Part shown: positions 49,382-59,233 of the stretch, in pieces
Layout: each line of letters begins with the position of its first letter
Position numbering within the stretch: the stretch's first letter is position 1
Assembly (NCBI GenBank): GCA_963680875.1
Contig: OY804578.1
Coordinates: 26,193,101 to 26,257,100, forward strand
DNA: 64,000 nucleotides
Origin: Bathymodiolus brooksi
Lineage: Eukaryota; Mollusca; Bivalvia; Mytilida; Modiolidae
Reading direction: 5' to 3'
Translations under genes and position numbers: made by a program
Notes under the pieces: model-generated
What the model was told of the DNA's origin: nothing
Databases searched by the model: none
The model's input: only the letters and a program-made list of their open reading frames with translations

Positions 49382-49665
49382 TTGTAATGATATTTTATTG
49401 TGTATTAACGCCATTTTCAGCAATATTTCAGCTATATCATGGCGACCAGTTTTAGTGGTGGAAGAAGCCGGAACACCCGGAGAGAACCACCAACCACGGG
49501 CAAGCAATTGGTAAACTGTATCACTTGCGGCTGCGAGTCGAGCGAACCCACGCCGTATTGGTGATAGGCTTGTATGAGTTGTATGAGTTGTTAGGTAATC
49601 CAACTACCTTACTCATTGAGCCACCTGGGCCCTACAACTACCTAACTCATTGAGCCACCTGGGCC
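49382..49665 (-). mobile_element. SINE with distinct head, duplicated 5' end, 13-bp target duplication
   Basis: Identical flanks ccaggacaaatga at 49369-49381 and 49666-49678 define the insertion. On the minus strand the 5' end is gggcccaggtggctcaatga + gtaaggtagttgg. These first roughly 33 bp are present twice (49632-49665 and about 49599-49631). The body and tail (cgccattttcagcaatattt on plus) are those of family C, so a different tRNA-like head is joined to the same tail. Confidence 0.9.
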
Positions 49666-49940
49666 CCAGGACAAATGAAGAGCTTGCGCGAATGTCGAGA
49701 CGTAAAAAATGTTCAAGGAGAAGAAAGTGAAGACAACAGATTAATATCCTTTGATATAGTGTCATTATCAATCTAACACTTCGTCACAAACACTCGTATA
49801 CAATAATATTTACAGGGAAATAAGTCATGTAGAGATTTTTACAGGTAACGCTGAGTATTCTGTCTCAAAGCCACCTTGTCAGAAACCGACGCCATCTTGG
49901 AAAATCTACTACAAATATAGTGTGAACTAACGATCCATAC

Positions 49941-50681
49941 ATGTCAGTAAACAAACTCGTAAAATATTTAAATAAGCCTAGACCAACCCGGGAGGGATTA
50001 AGATCATATACCCCAGTAGTATTAACTGACAGTAAAGGAAACTGTCTAAAATCCAAAGTCGAACATCAATCGGAAAGAGAAATAGTATGGTGGGCAAAAA
50101 GTGGCGATGAAATTAAAGACAGATTTAATTGCTTAAAAGACAACTTGGACCACAAATTGAACTCACTAGGAAAGGTATGGCGTTACGTCTGGCTAGGTAC
50201 CTCTGATCTAACTAGTAAAAATAAAAAGTACATATCCCTAACGTCAAAAGAGGACAATGACACAGTTGATCATATTGTATCATACTTCAGCAAAATATTA
50301 GACCTTGTCAAAACTCATCCGAACTGTAGAGTAACAATACTCGAAACACCTATCTACTCGATCAGTAAATACAATAAACAAACAGGTCACAAAGACACAG
50401 AACCATTCCAAGAACAAGATTCAGAATTGAAACGACAAATATATCTCCTAAATCAGGAAGCAAGGAAACTTAACAACTCAGTGCAACTCCATTCACCATC
50501 TTTTAGCGTCGACCTCATATACAAAACCATAGTGAAGAAAGGAGATCATCGTAAACCAACCAACACAAAAAAGGTAAACATTAATGTATATGCTGATGGT
50601 ATACATCCAGACCACCTATTAACAAAAACTTGGGTAAGAAGAATAGCAGAGCAAACCATAAAAGACTGTACAACAAACTAA
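49941..50681 (+). CDS. Retrotransposon ORF1, SGNH/GDSL esterase-like
   Basis: Intact 246-codon frame starting ATG. SGNH-hydrolase blocks are visible: VVLTDSKGN with D30-S31 (block I, nucleophile Ser), WLGTSDLT with D89 near the usual GxND block III, and YADGIHPDHL with D219 and H222 (DxxH, block V). Esterase domains in ORF1 are known for CR1-group elements, where they are proposed to help the ribonucleoprotein contact membranes or lipids. The frame has no stop or shift although ORF2 downstream is heavily broken. It is followed by a 110-bp tandem duplication before ORF2. Family membership is clear; enzymatic activity is inference. Confidence 0.88.
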   Translation: MSVNKLVKYLNKPRPTREGLRSYTPVVLTDSKGNCLKSKVEHQSEREIVWWAKSGDEIKDRFNCLKDNLDHKLNSLGKVWRYVWLGTSDLTSKNKKYISLTSKEDNDTVDHIVSYFSKILDLVKTHPNCRVTILETPIYSISKYNKQTGHKDTEPFQEQDSELKRQIYLLNQEARKLNNSVQLHSPSFSVDLIYKTIVKKGDHRKPTNTKKVNINVYADGIHPDHLLTKTWVRRIAEQTIKDCTTN

Positions 50682-50895
50682 CTTACTGGCAGCTTTAAAG
50701 TAAATCAGTCAGCAAGGGTGTTCCAAGCCTAAACTGGCCTAACCTTAGTTTGCAGTAAGGTAATACCAAACCATAGAAAACAGCACAACAAATTAATTTA
50801 CTAGCAGATTTAGAGTAAACCAGTCAGCATGGGTGTTCCAAGCTAAACTGGTCCAAATTTAGTCTGCAGTAAAGTAATACCAAACCCAAGAAGAA
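50671..50895. repeat. Tandem duplication between ORF1 and ORF2
   Basis: About 112 bp repeated twice: caacaaactaacttactggc ... aggtaataccaaaccatag and caacaaattaatttactagc ... aagtaataccaaacccaag, with the shared gggtgttccaagc. The copies are clearly diverged, so the duplication is old and probably part of the element. It begins inside the ORF1 stop region and ends right at the ORF2 start. Confidence 0.9.
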
Positions 50896-50897
50896 AT

Positions 50898-51431
50898 ATG
50901 CCCTGCGGACTACTATTGATGTCATTGATCCTAGTGATCAACAGCAGCCTACAAGAACAAAATTCGTGGATTAACCAACAAATATCAATAAATCTAGTAA
51001 TCCCAGCTTTGTCATCAGCTGGAAAAGGACCAATAACATTACCAATAAAGAACTGTGAAAACTTTACACTATTGTTGATCATCCTATTACAGACTGGAGA
51101 CATAGAACCAAATCCAGGACGAAGAGGTAAACAAGCAACTGTATTCCCATGCGGGCTCTGTGAAATACCAGTAACTTGGATATCCGAAGGAGTATGCTGT
51201 GATAGCTGTAATATCTGGCATCATAAATCATGCATAGAACTATGTACAGAAGATTACGAACTATTTCAAAAATCAAACGTGCAATGGATATGCTGTAAAT
51301 GCAAAAGCATAAATGACACATCACTTAAATACCATACATATGAAATTGACTCATTCAACTACTACGAACCTCTTACATACCCGGAAAGCCAATTGGACTC
51401 GCAAGCAGTCCAAAAAGTCACCAAAACGTAA
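50898..51431 (+). pseudogene. ORF2 N-terminal part: 2A-like motif and PHD finger
   Basis: A 177-codon frame. Residues 1-17 are hydrophobic. Residues 57-74 read LLLIILLQTGDIEPNPG, the form of a 2A ribosome-skipping peptide, but residue 75 is Arg (codon cga, 51120-51122) where the motif requires Pro. Residues 85-135 form a PHD-type zinc finger: C85-x2-C88, C101-x2-C104, H109-x2-C112, C132-x2-C135, with W130. PHD fingers and 2A sequences are both reported from CR1/L2-like elements of aquatic invertebrates. In related elements this segment is continuous with the endonuclease; here the frame stops at 51429-51431 and the endonuclease continues in another frame from about 51437, implying one frameshift. 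Confidence 0.85.
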
Positions 51432-51436
51432 GTGGA

Positions 51437-52336
51437 ATACCATCAAGACATTCATCAACGAATGAAACAACTGGCCCCGCCATGTACAACATATCGAACA
51501 AGAAAAATTTAACAATCCTAACAGTTAACTGCAGAAGCATCAGAGACAAAAAAGCCGAATTCCATGTAACACTAAATTACACAAAACCAGATATTGTACT
51601 GGGTACAGAATCATGGCTAAAAGGAATGAAACCAGGAAAACACGCAACCAAATATGCAATAAAATCATGCGAAATTTTCCCAGACAACTACACAAAAAAA
51701 AAACGACAGAGGTACACTGGGAGGAGGCGTTTTCATCATGTTCAACTAAGACATCATATCAGTCGAAAAAACTAAATTTATTACCAATTACGAAATAGAA
51801 TGGGTTAGCCTAAAATTAATAAAAACAACACAGACCTATTAATTGGGTGCTACTACATGTCACATAGAAACAGCAAAGACATCGAAGAACTTGAAAGGTC
51901 TCTTAACCTTACATTACAAGGAAGTAATACACATATCATGTTAGGTGGAGATTTTAACTGTCCCGACATCGATTGGTCAAATCTTCACGTAAAAAGTCAA
52001 GCACATGATATAGATGTACAAAAAGCAGTAATAGACATCACAACCAACATTGGTATGACACAAGTCCACAATGAACCGACGAGGGAAACCAACCTACTGG
52101 ACCTAGCTTTCACCATGAATCCATCATTGATAAAATCTTCCACAAACTTTCAAGGAATATCAGATCATGCCATCCTTATCACAGATATGGAAACTAAACA
52201 TCACTACCAAAAGACAACACCTAGAAAAAGGTATATCTACTCGAAGGCAAACTGGAACAAGGTAAAAGAAGACATACAATCCGTGGAAAAAGAACTCAGG
52301 GTGGGATATACAACAAGGAAACCTAAGATAACATAA
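51437..52336 (+). pseudogene. ORF2 AP-endonuclease domain, frameshifted
   Basis: First part (51482-51775): LTILTVNCRSIRDKKAEF with the catalytic Asn region, and PDIVLGTESWL with the catalytic Glu. A frameshift lies at the A-rich run around 51696-51705, after which the frame resumes through GGG-type sequence and 51857-52336: GGDFNCPDIDW (Asp/Asn pair) and GISDHAILITD (catalytic SDH). All hallmark residues of the APE-type endonuclease that nicks target DNA are present, but split over two frames. Confidence 0.85.
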
Positions 52337-52718
52337 GGTAGACATTTAAAAGGAAGCTGATTTCTAGCCTAGATGAAAATATACCATCAAAAACGATCAA
52401 ACGAATAACAACCTACCATGGATAAATCACAAAGTAAGAAAGAAGATAAAAAAAACAACGACTTTACAACCAAGCAAAGAAAACTAAAAAATGGAACAAC
52501 TATATGCAATGTCAAACAGAATGTAAAAAACAAATGAGGAAAGCAGAGTGGGATTACATCAACTCAACAATCAACGAAGGACTCCAAAGTAATAACTCAA
52601 AACCCTTCTGGAAGTACATCAAATCCAAGAAACAGGACAACATAGGGGTATCACCACTAAAACAAGGAGTTCAACTGGTCACCAACAGCAAAGAGAAAGC
52701 CGAAATATTGATAAATAA
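52337..52718 (+). pseudogene. ORF2 linker and RT N-terminal region, cut by insertion
   Basis: Frame 52504-52718 reads CKKQMRKAEWDYINSTINEG and KPFWKYIKSKKQDNIGVSPL, the segment that precedes the RT palm in CR1-group proteins (linker with FWKYIKSK and PL...G). The frame ends in AEILINK where the Penelope-like element is inserted; the host sequence resumes near 54464 with YISQYAKTP. An additional break lies between 52336 and 52504. Confidence 0.75.
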
Positions 52719-54463
52719 GGGTAATAACAAAATTACCGAACTCCGAACAATCTTACAAAGGGAAAGTCAAAACTCATAATTATATAAACAGACAAAATCA
52801 GTCAACAACCGGAAAACTGTGAAAACCGTAATGACCCTGACTTGGTACAGGCATTTCTAAAGAAATGGTGGGTTGAATCAGATTTTAAAGAGCCAAACCT
52901 CCCGCTTTCATTACGGCTCAAATGTTCTGGTTGTCACTATAACAGTATTTATAACAATACTAGAACAAAATAGGTAAAATAGTTGTCAAAGCAGTACCAA
53001 ATTCAGTGAAGTAAATGTCAAAAACAATTTTACGTCACACATTGATAAAAAAATATTTTTTACATTTTTGTTGACTGCCTTATCTTTATACATTTTCACT
53101 ATATGAAAATGCATCGTTTATTATTGTCTCTGCAGAGACGGAATATATTTCGACAAGATCTTGGTATCGGAATATAAACCTTTTAAGAGATCGAATAAGG
53201 CGAATCTTTTTATAGCCCTGGTCCAGTAGCCTGTTTCTCAGATGAAGATGACGTTTCCGGAAATCAGAATAATTGCTACTGGCCCTTGCATAGCGAATCA
53301 ATTGCGAGATGTAGACCCCCATATGCAGGAGAAGCTGGTATATTGCTGCACATATTTGGAAAATTTATGATTTTAAAATTGAAGTCATCCCGTTTATCAT
53401 AATTTTTTTAGTACTGAGTTGACCACTGTCGTCAAATTCGAGGTATAGGTCCAAAAATGATGCGGAAGAAGCTGTATCGGTGGTCTCTTTAACTTCCAGC
53501 TCTGGAGGATATTTCAATGGAAGAAATTCTGCAAATCTAGAGTTATTGATAGATAAAACGTCATCAATATACCTGTATGTGAAATTAAAGGCTCTAGCCT
53601 CATGAATCTTCTTATCTTTTACAAGCTTTTGAAGAAACTCCGACTCATATAAGTATAAAAATAAATCGGCTAAAAGAGGGGCACAATTCGTACCCATTGG
53701 TATGGCGACGACCTGCTGAAACAGTGTCCCTCCAAAGGAGACAAATATGTTATCGATGAGGAACTCCAGCATACTGATCACTTGTTCCTCGGAGTAGCAT
53801 GTCTTACCTTTTTGAATATTGTTTGAACAATATGTGGAATTGTAGTCTAACACAAACAATTTTGAGCCATAGTTTCTATGACTGAAAGCTTTGTGAATTG
53901 TTTCTTTTAAGTGGGTTTTTAATTTGTCATGCGGTAGGGTGGGATATAGAATTGAAAAATCAAAAGTTTTGATGGAGGATACCTCAGAGAAAGATCTTGA
54001 TTTAAGGTTATCCAAAAGATCTTTAGAGTTTTTCAAAATCCACATGTGATTTATGCCACTACGCTAGTAAACAGTTTCACAATATTTCTGTTGTCCCTCT
54101 TTTACTGCAGACAGAATCTTTGTAAAATGAATAGACAATTCTTTCGTCGAACAAGTTGTGATGATCCCGCTATGTACCTTTCTTTGTATGGTGTCTTATG
54201 GAGCTATCCAATATAAATAGGGTAAATCCTCAGACTCTTTACCAGAGGGAATGTTTAAAGAGGTCATGAATGATCTGTGGTTAGCTAGGAATTCATCTTT
54301 GTCGAACGAAGTTGGTTTGTATGTCGTATTACTAGAGATGTTGCTGTTTATGCCTAATTCCTTGATTAGGCATTCGAAGTAATATGATTTACATGCAAAC
54401 ACGATATTGTTGGAAGCCTTGTCCGCAGGAACGATAACATAGTTCCAATCAGTCTTCACCAAA
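52719..54463 (-). mobile_element. Penelope-like retroelement nested antisense in the CR1 element
   Basis: The host ORF2 is interrupted between codons for AEILINK and YISQYAKTP. The inserted DNA encodes a Penelope-like RT on the minus strand and ends at 52719 with the 3' signature ttttgttattaccc (inverse of gggtaataacaaaa), which also ends the relic at 35688-35935. The 3' untranslated region is about 52719-53085. The element is 5'-truncated: the coding sequence begins inside the region before the RT, and no GIY-YIG endonuclease is seen. Exact target duplications are not evident. Confidence 0.8.
53086..54462 (-). pseudogene. Penelope-like reverse transcriptase, broken
   Basis: N-terminal part at 54196-54462: LVKTDWNYVIVPADKASNN and a block ending DLPYLYWI. 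Then stops and shifts. Main part at 53365-54045: FDFSILYPTLPHDKL (RT block A, D29), IPMGTNCAPLLADLFLY (block B), FTYRYIDDVLSINN (block C, D161-D162) and SASFLDLYLEF. C-terminal part at 53086-53322: GVYISQLIRYARASSNY. Between the last two, a run of seven T (plus strand, about 53403-53409) and the C run at 53316-53320 each carry a one-base shift that breaks an otherwise continuous protein (YDKRDDFNFKIINFP follows in the alternate frame). Best match is the Penelope-like group; a related retroelement class is possible. Confidence 0.78.
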
Positions 54464-55187
54464 GATACATCAGTCAATATGCCAAAACACCCACAAAGCA
54501 AGTAAGAAACTCGACTCCAACACTAACAATCAGAGAAAAGGGAGTCGCAGATCTATTCAAGAAAGTAAACCCTTCAAAGGCATCCGGGCCTGACAATATA
54601 CCAAATAGATTCCTCAAAGAATGTGCAGAAGAACTAGCACCTATATTCACAACTATGTACCAACATTCAATAGACACAGGAGAACTACCACAAGACTGGC
54701 TCAATGCAAACACTTCTTGCATATATAAGACAGGGGACAAACATGCAGCAGAAAACTATCGGCCAGTATCTCTAACATCAGTACCGTGCAAGCTATTAGA
54801 ACACATCATCTGTAGACACATGCTGAGACACCTAGAGAAGAGCAAGGTACTAACAACACTAAATCATGGCTTCAGATCAGGCTACTCCTGTGAAACACAA
54901 TTACTAATAACAATAAACGACCTGCTAAAATCTTACGACAAAGGCAAACAAATTGATATGGCAATATTAGACTTCTCGAAAATCTTCGACACTGTACCCC
55001 ACAAAAAACTGCTACATAAATTAGATCAATATGAAATCAGAGGACCTGTACGCAGATGGCTTACGAACTTTCTGACAAAAAAGAAAATGAGGGTAACATT
55101 AGAAAGAGAATCATCCCAACAAGTCACAGTAGACTCAGGAGTACCACAAGGGACAGTACTCGGCTACTATTTCTCTGCCACATAAAC
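54464..55187 (+). pseudogene. ORF2 reverse transcriptase, first half
   Basis: Open from the insertion junction: KASGPDNIPNRFLKE, NYRPVSLTSVPCKLLE (54754 on), NHGFRSGYSCETQLL, LDFSKIFDTVPHKKLLHKL (block A with catalytic Asp) and DSGVPQGTVLG (block B, to about 55164). Just after the last block the frame shifts: the expected continuation (FLCHINDLP) is in the next frame, consistent with loss of a few bases around 55164-55172. Confidence 0.88.
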
Positions 55188-55643
55188 GACCTACCAGACG
55201 CAGTAAAATCATCAGTAAGACTCTTTGCAGATGACTGCTTGTTGTACCGTGAAATCAACAGCCGAAACGACCACAACAAACTACAAAAAGACCTTGAAAT
55301 TCTGGGAAAATGGGCCGAAAACTGGGGCATGAGATTCAATGCCACAAAGTGCTATATCATGTCAATAAAGAAAAAGACCCACAAATGTTATCAACTTGGA
55401 GGGCACATATTAGAACAAGTAGACTCAAATCCATATCTTGAACTCCAAATATCAGAAGACCTCGAATGGAGTACACACATATCGAAAATCACAAAGAAGG
55501 CCAACACAACCATCGGCTTCCTCAGACGAAATTTACAACATTGTCCGAAGGAATGCAGGAAAAACGCCTACATCTCATTAGTTAGATCTGTTTTAGAATA
55601 TGGAGCCACAATATGGGACCCTTACCAGAAAAAACGACTTTGA
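55165..55643 (+). pseudogene. ORF2 reverse transcriptase, second half
   Basis: Contains LLFLCHINDLPDAVKSSVRL, LFADDCLLY (block C, FADD, about 55221-55244), WAENWGMRFNATKC, and the thumb-like VRSVLEYGATIWDPY. Ends in a shift at the A run near 55627-55633, after which the C-terminal frame begins. Confidence 0.88.
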
Positions 55644-56106
55644 GAAATTAGAAAAAATTCAAAGAAGAGGTGCTAGATTTATTAATAAAGACTATATATC
55701 AAGAGAAGAAGGATGTATAGCCAAAATGCTCAAAAAAATAAACCTTACCACACTGGAAGAAAGACGGAAACAACAACGTCTCATATTTTTCTACAAGGTG
55801 GCAGAGGGGCAGATACCAGCAATGTCTTCCTCTGACTTCATAACAAGGAACGAAGGAAAAAGACAGATTAGACCAAAGAAGTTTGACAACTGCATCTCTA
55901 CAAATATTGTAACTAGACAATCACGAATCAATAGCAAAAGTATAAAAATACCAGAAGCCAAGTCAGAACAGTATAACAACTCTTTCTTTGTTAGAACGGC
56001 TATAGATTGGAACAACCTAGAAGACAACATAGTGCAGTCTAAAACAACTGAAGACTTCAAAACAGCAATTTTTAGCTGTCAACGCTCTCTCTACCCGTTA
56101 TATTAA
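55634..56106 (+). pseudogene. ORF2 C-terminal domain
   Basis: Frame from about 55600 to the stop at 56104-56106: NDFEKLEKIQRRGARFIN, LTTLEERRKQQRLIFFYKV and NSFFVRTAIDWNNLE. This is the conserved tail of CR1/L2-like proteins after the RT. It is followed within 50 bp by the 3' microsatellite. Confidence 0.85.
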
Positions 56107-56155
56107 AGCCCTGCAGGGATTCTATGACATACTCATACAGATACAGATACTAATG

Positions 56156-56438
56156 AGTAGCCACTATTAGATTAGCACTGTAAGATACCTTAGTGGACAA
56201 CGTTAATAACACACCTAATACATTTATTGGACTTTATAATCTTAATCTCCTTTTAAAACAAAAGTATATATACGAATCTTGTCCATCAAGTTTGGATCAG
56301 ATGTCGCCCGGGTTAATCTTTAAACTTAGAATGAAATTGCAGGAAACGCAAAGTGGAGTTAATCAAATGTTCTTTCTAATTTTTGTGTCATTGACTCTGA
56401 AAAATAAAATGCTACATGTTCTAGAAACCTTCTAATGG
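56156..56438. other. No feature seen
   Basis: Sequence downstream of the CR1 3' end. Confidence 0.4.
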
Positions 56439-56600
56439 TATATGTCGAACGGATTAATGGCATTTTAATGGAGCTTTGTCGAACGGTTTAACGGGTTCCT
56501 TATGGCGTATGCCAACCGTTTTGGTATTCATGGCCTCCTTATAAAGTATGCCGAACACTTTTAGTGGCCTCCCAATGAAGTATATATCAAACGGTCAGAT
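56439..56600. repeat. Degenerate 35-45 bp tandem repeat, about four copies
   Basis: Recurring atgtcgaacgg / tttgtcgaacgg / tatgccaaccg / tatgccgaac / atatcaaacgg each followed by tt..gg and an aatg/ttat-a-gta end. Units are quite diverged. Confidence 0.6.
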
Positions 56601-56692
56601 TACATAAAATTAAGGTAAAACTACAGAAAATGTTTTAATTTGGTCAAACTGTGTTACTATATTTTCTTATATAATGCTGTTGACAATTTTTA

Positions 56693-56750
56693 AAGAGGAT
56701 TCAATTTGTCATTGCTATCCAGACTGGGACAACATAGTGAGAGAACAGTA
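56693..56750. repeat. Short dispersed repeat, copy 2
   Basis: aggattcaatttgtcattgc with atccagactgggacaacata; counterpart of 47785-47835. Confidence 0.45.
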
Positions 56751-58904
56751 TTTCCCCATAGTAAAGTTTTTTGTCCAAATAATTTATGAAATATTTGATG
56801 TCTCCTGTAATATTTAATGTACAAAAGTAGATTATTCTTAGGGAAATAAAGAAGTACGATCAAGGTTAGTGCTGTGCACAGTGCTGTGCACTGTGAAATC
56901 TCTACCAAATCGTAGAAAAAATAATAGCCGGGAGTTCAAATCTTAAAGACAACTGTACACTTCTTTCCGAAACATTTGTATTGATATAGACGTCATTTTG
57001 TAATACAAACAACTTTGCAGTGAAAAGTTCAGTGTTAATTAAAACGTTATGATTGTATTAGTTTTAATAGTTTACATGTATATGAACATCTATAGTTCTA
57101 GAAACAGAAATTAATACTTCTGAAAATTCTACGCTGACCTCCCCTTGGTGAGCAAGGGCAAGATGTAAATCCTGGCTTACTAAAAAAGAGATAAATAATC
57201 AAATTTTGTAGAAATGGAAAATTGGAGAATTTGGGAACATGTCAAATTAAATTGCGGATTCCGGTGTATTCATCGGTCGGTTAAGTACGGATTGAGCGGG
57301 ATTCTGGTGTGTGCATGGGTCGTTTGACGTTCGAATTACATAGAAGTAGTGTGCGTTTATGGATCACGGTGTGTTCGTGGATCCGTGGAAGATCGGATAT
57401 CAAAAAGTAACTCTCGGTCTATCTACATACATGTATAATTAAGCACTATCACATTGGTTATTGTAGGCTCCTATAAGATATTAGGTCTGGAATGGCAAGA
57501 ACCTGCTTTGGAAAAATGTACACAAGAATGAACAAAAATATCAATATTATCAAAAGCCAAATAAGATTATAGAAATTGAATACAATGATCGATTGAGGAC
57601 TAATATATCTTGATTACCGCTCCTAGTCTTCCTGAAATCTGTCGAAAAACACATTACTGCTGTTCTATGGTAAACGACATCAGAGAATCAACAGGTCTAA
57701 ATGACACATCTGTGATATTATCATTAAATAGGTAAATTCAAATGTCATCAAGTTATTTACGACCGTCTGGTCACGAATGGTTTTTGTACAATGTCACACT
57801 CGATTACTGCTGAAGCAGGAATTCATTTGATTATCGTGAGGACAATTTTGTCTGCCGACAAAACATCGTTTTACAATTTCCAATAAGTTGTGAACAATAT
57901 CCATTAAAAACTCTAAAATTAAGAAATTCACATTAGATGTGGTGTTAAACCTTTACATGTTTATTATATTGTTAGAGAAGGCATGATATAATACAACTGT
58001 TGTTGTTGGCGAGTTAAAACACGATTGTTCCTTAGAGATAGTATTCAATCTGTATCTATTAAATCTTATGATAGAGTGACATCTTTACACGACCAATCTC
58101 ATTAGTGACAAGTAAATCTAAATTTTCTACTTAATATCGATCTAACTGAAACCCATTATGCAAGTCTCGGAGAGTACGTCTAAAAACTTGACAGAGAAGA
58201 TAAACTTTATTGGCTTTGAAAAAATGGGAATTTTAAATTATAAGAACGCATATAAGTGGTTACTGGCTATTAATGGATCGCTAACAAGTGGGCTGCGTTC
58301 TGTTTAGGAAACCTTAGAATAGTTGACATTTCAGGCTAGAATAACTTAATAAACAAAAGACTAGTATGTATAGTTGTATGTTATCAACTAATGAACAAGG
58401 GATTTTATATCCATATATTATATTAAATCTTTTATCAATAGTACAGTATTCAAAACCTTTCAATATTGATAAAGGATTTTTATAGATTTGTATTTGAATA
58501 GCAAAATTGCATTTGCTAATGTAGTTTTTTTAATTTTAATTAGGCAACATAAAAAATGAAAGTAAATAACTGTGAATAGCGATAGATATATTTTGTCTAA
58601 AGTATATCATTTAACTGCTTTCCGTTTTCCATATATATCAATATCCCCTCTTAAAGCTCTAAATATCAGGAGACCACTGTAGATTAGAAGGGTAGTACTT
58701 GACACCAGGGGACCTCTGATTTGTTCGTTTTCTTAATTCTCTCTAAAAACCCGTTACTTCACAATATCTACGTCTTTATTATTTCTTCATCCAATATATA
58801 ATTTACACTTTAATAGTTATAACGGCTCCTATTTTATTACATCATAATCATACTTTGCACTTTATGGTTTTACTGGTATAACTTCTGAAATTGAGTACTG
58901 AATA
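56751..58904. other. No feature seen
   Basis: About 2.1 kb without recognised repeats or coding sequence; a small palindromic stretch gtgctgtgcacagtgctgtg is at about 56868-56890. Confidence 0.4.
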
Positions 58905-58957
58905 GTCCAATAGTCCAATAGTCCAATAGTCCAATAGTCCAATAGTCCAATAGTCCA
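58905..58957. repeat. 9-bp minisatellite, about six copies
   Basis: Repeats of tccaatagt. Multiple of three, so the minus strand reads as a short repeated peptide; not a gene. Confidence 0.95.
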
Positions 58958-58999
58958 TATACATATACAAATACATGTAGTCCTTCTTACTGATTTGCG

Positions 59000-59233
59000 G
59001 GGACCGTCGTGGTCGTGATCGTATGGTAGTTGGATTTACGACCACCTATGCATGCAGTGTCTATCACCACTAACGTTGTGAATTCGAATCCCACTCAGGG
59101 GAGGTGTGCTCGATACAGCATTATGTGATAAATGTTGTTGGTGACTTGCGGCAGGTCGGTGGTTTTCTCCGGGTACTGCCACGATATAATTACTGAAATA
59201 TTGTAGAAAGTGGCGTTAAACACCATAGACCTA
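59000..59233 (+). mobile_element. SINE family C, near full length
   Basis: Head gaccgtcgtggtcgtgatcg, B-box-like gaattcgaatcccac, middle gacttgcggcaggtcggtgg, tail gccacgatataattactgaa with gtggcgttaaacacc. The segment between the middle block and the tail is shorter than at 18722-18963. Confidence 0.8.

Larger units (their letters stand above)
49855..56155 (+). mobile_element. CR1/L2-type non-LTR retrotransposon, broken and interrupted
   Basis: Domain order SGNH-esterase ORF1, 2A-like motif, PHD finger, AP endonuclease, reverse transcriptase is that of CR1/L2-group elements. The 3' end lies just after the last ORF and carries the short microsatellite atacagatacagatac (56135-56150), a usual 3' end for this group. 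The 5' limit is uncertain. About 1.75 kb of it (52719-54463) is a later antisense Penelope-like insertion. Without this insertion the element is about 4.55 kb. ORF1 is intact; ORF2 has at least five breaks, so it is not autonomous. Confidence 0.9.

Noticed and set aside
49690..49790. Possible fragment of another Penelope-type RT (plus strand, around RLISFDIVSL)
   Set aside because: Only about ten residues resemble an RT block A, with a stop soon after; too short to support.
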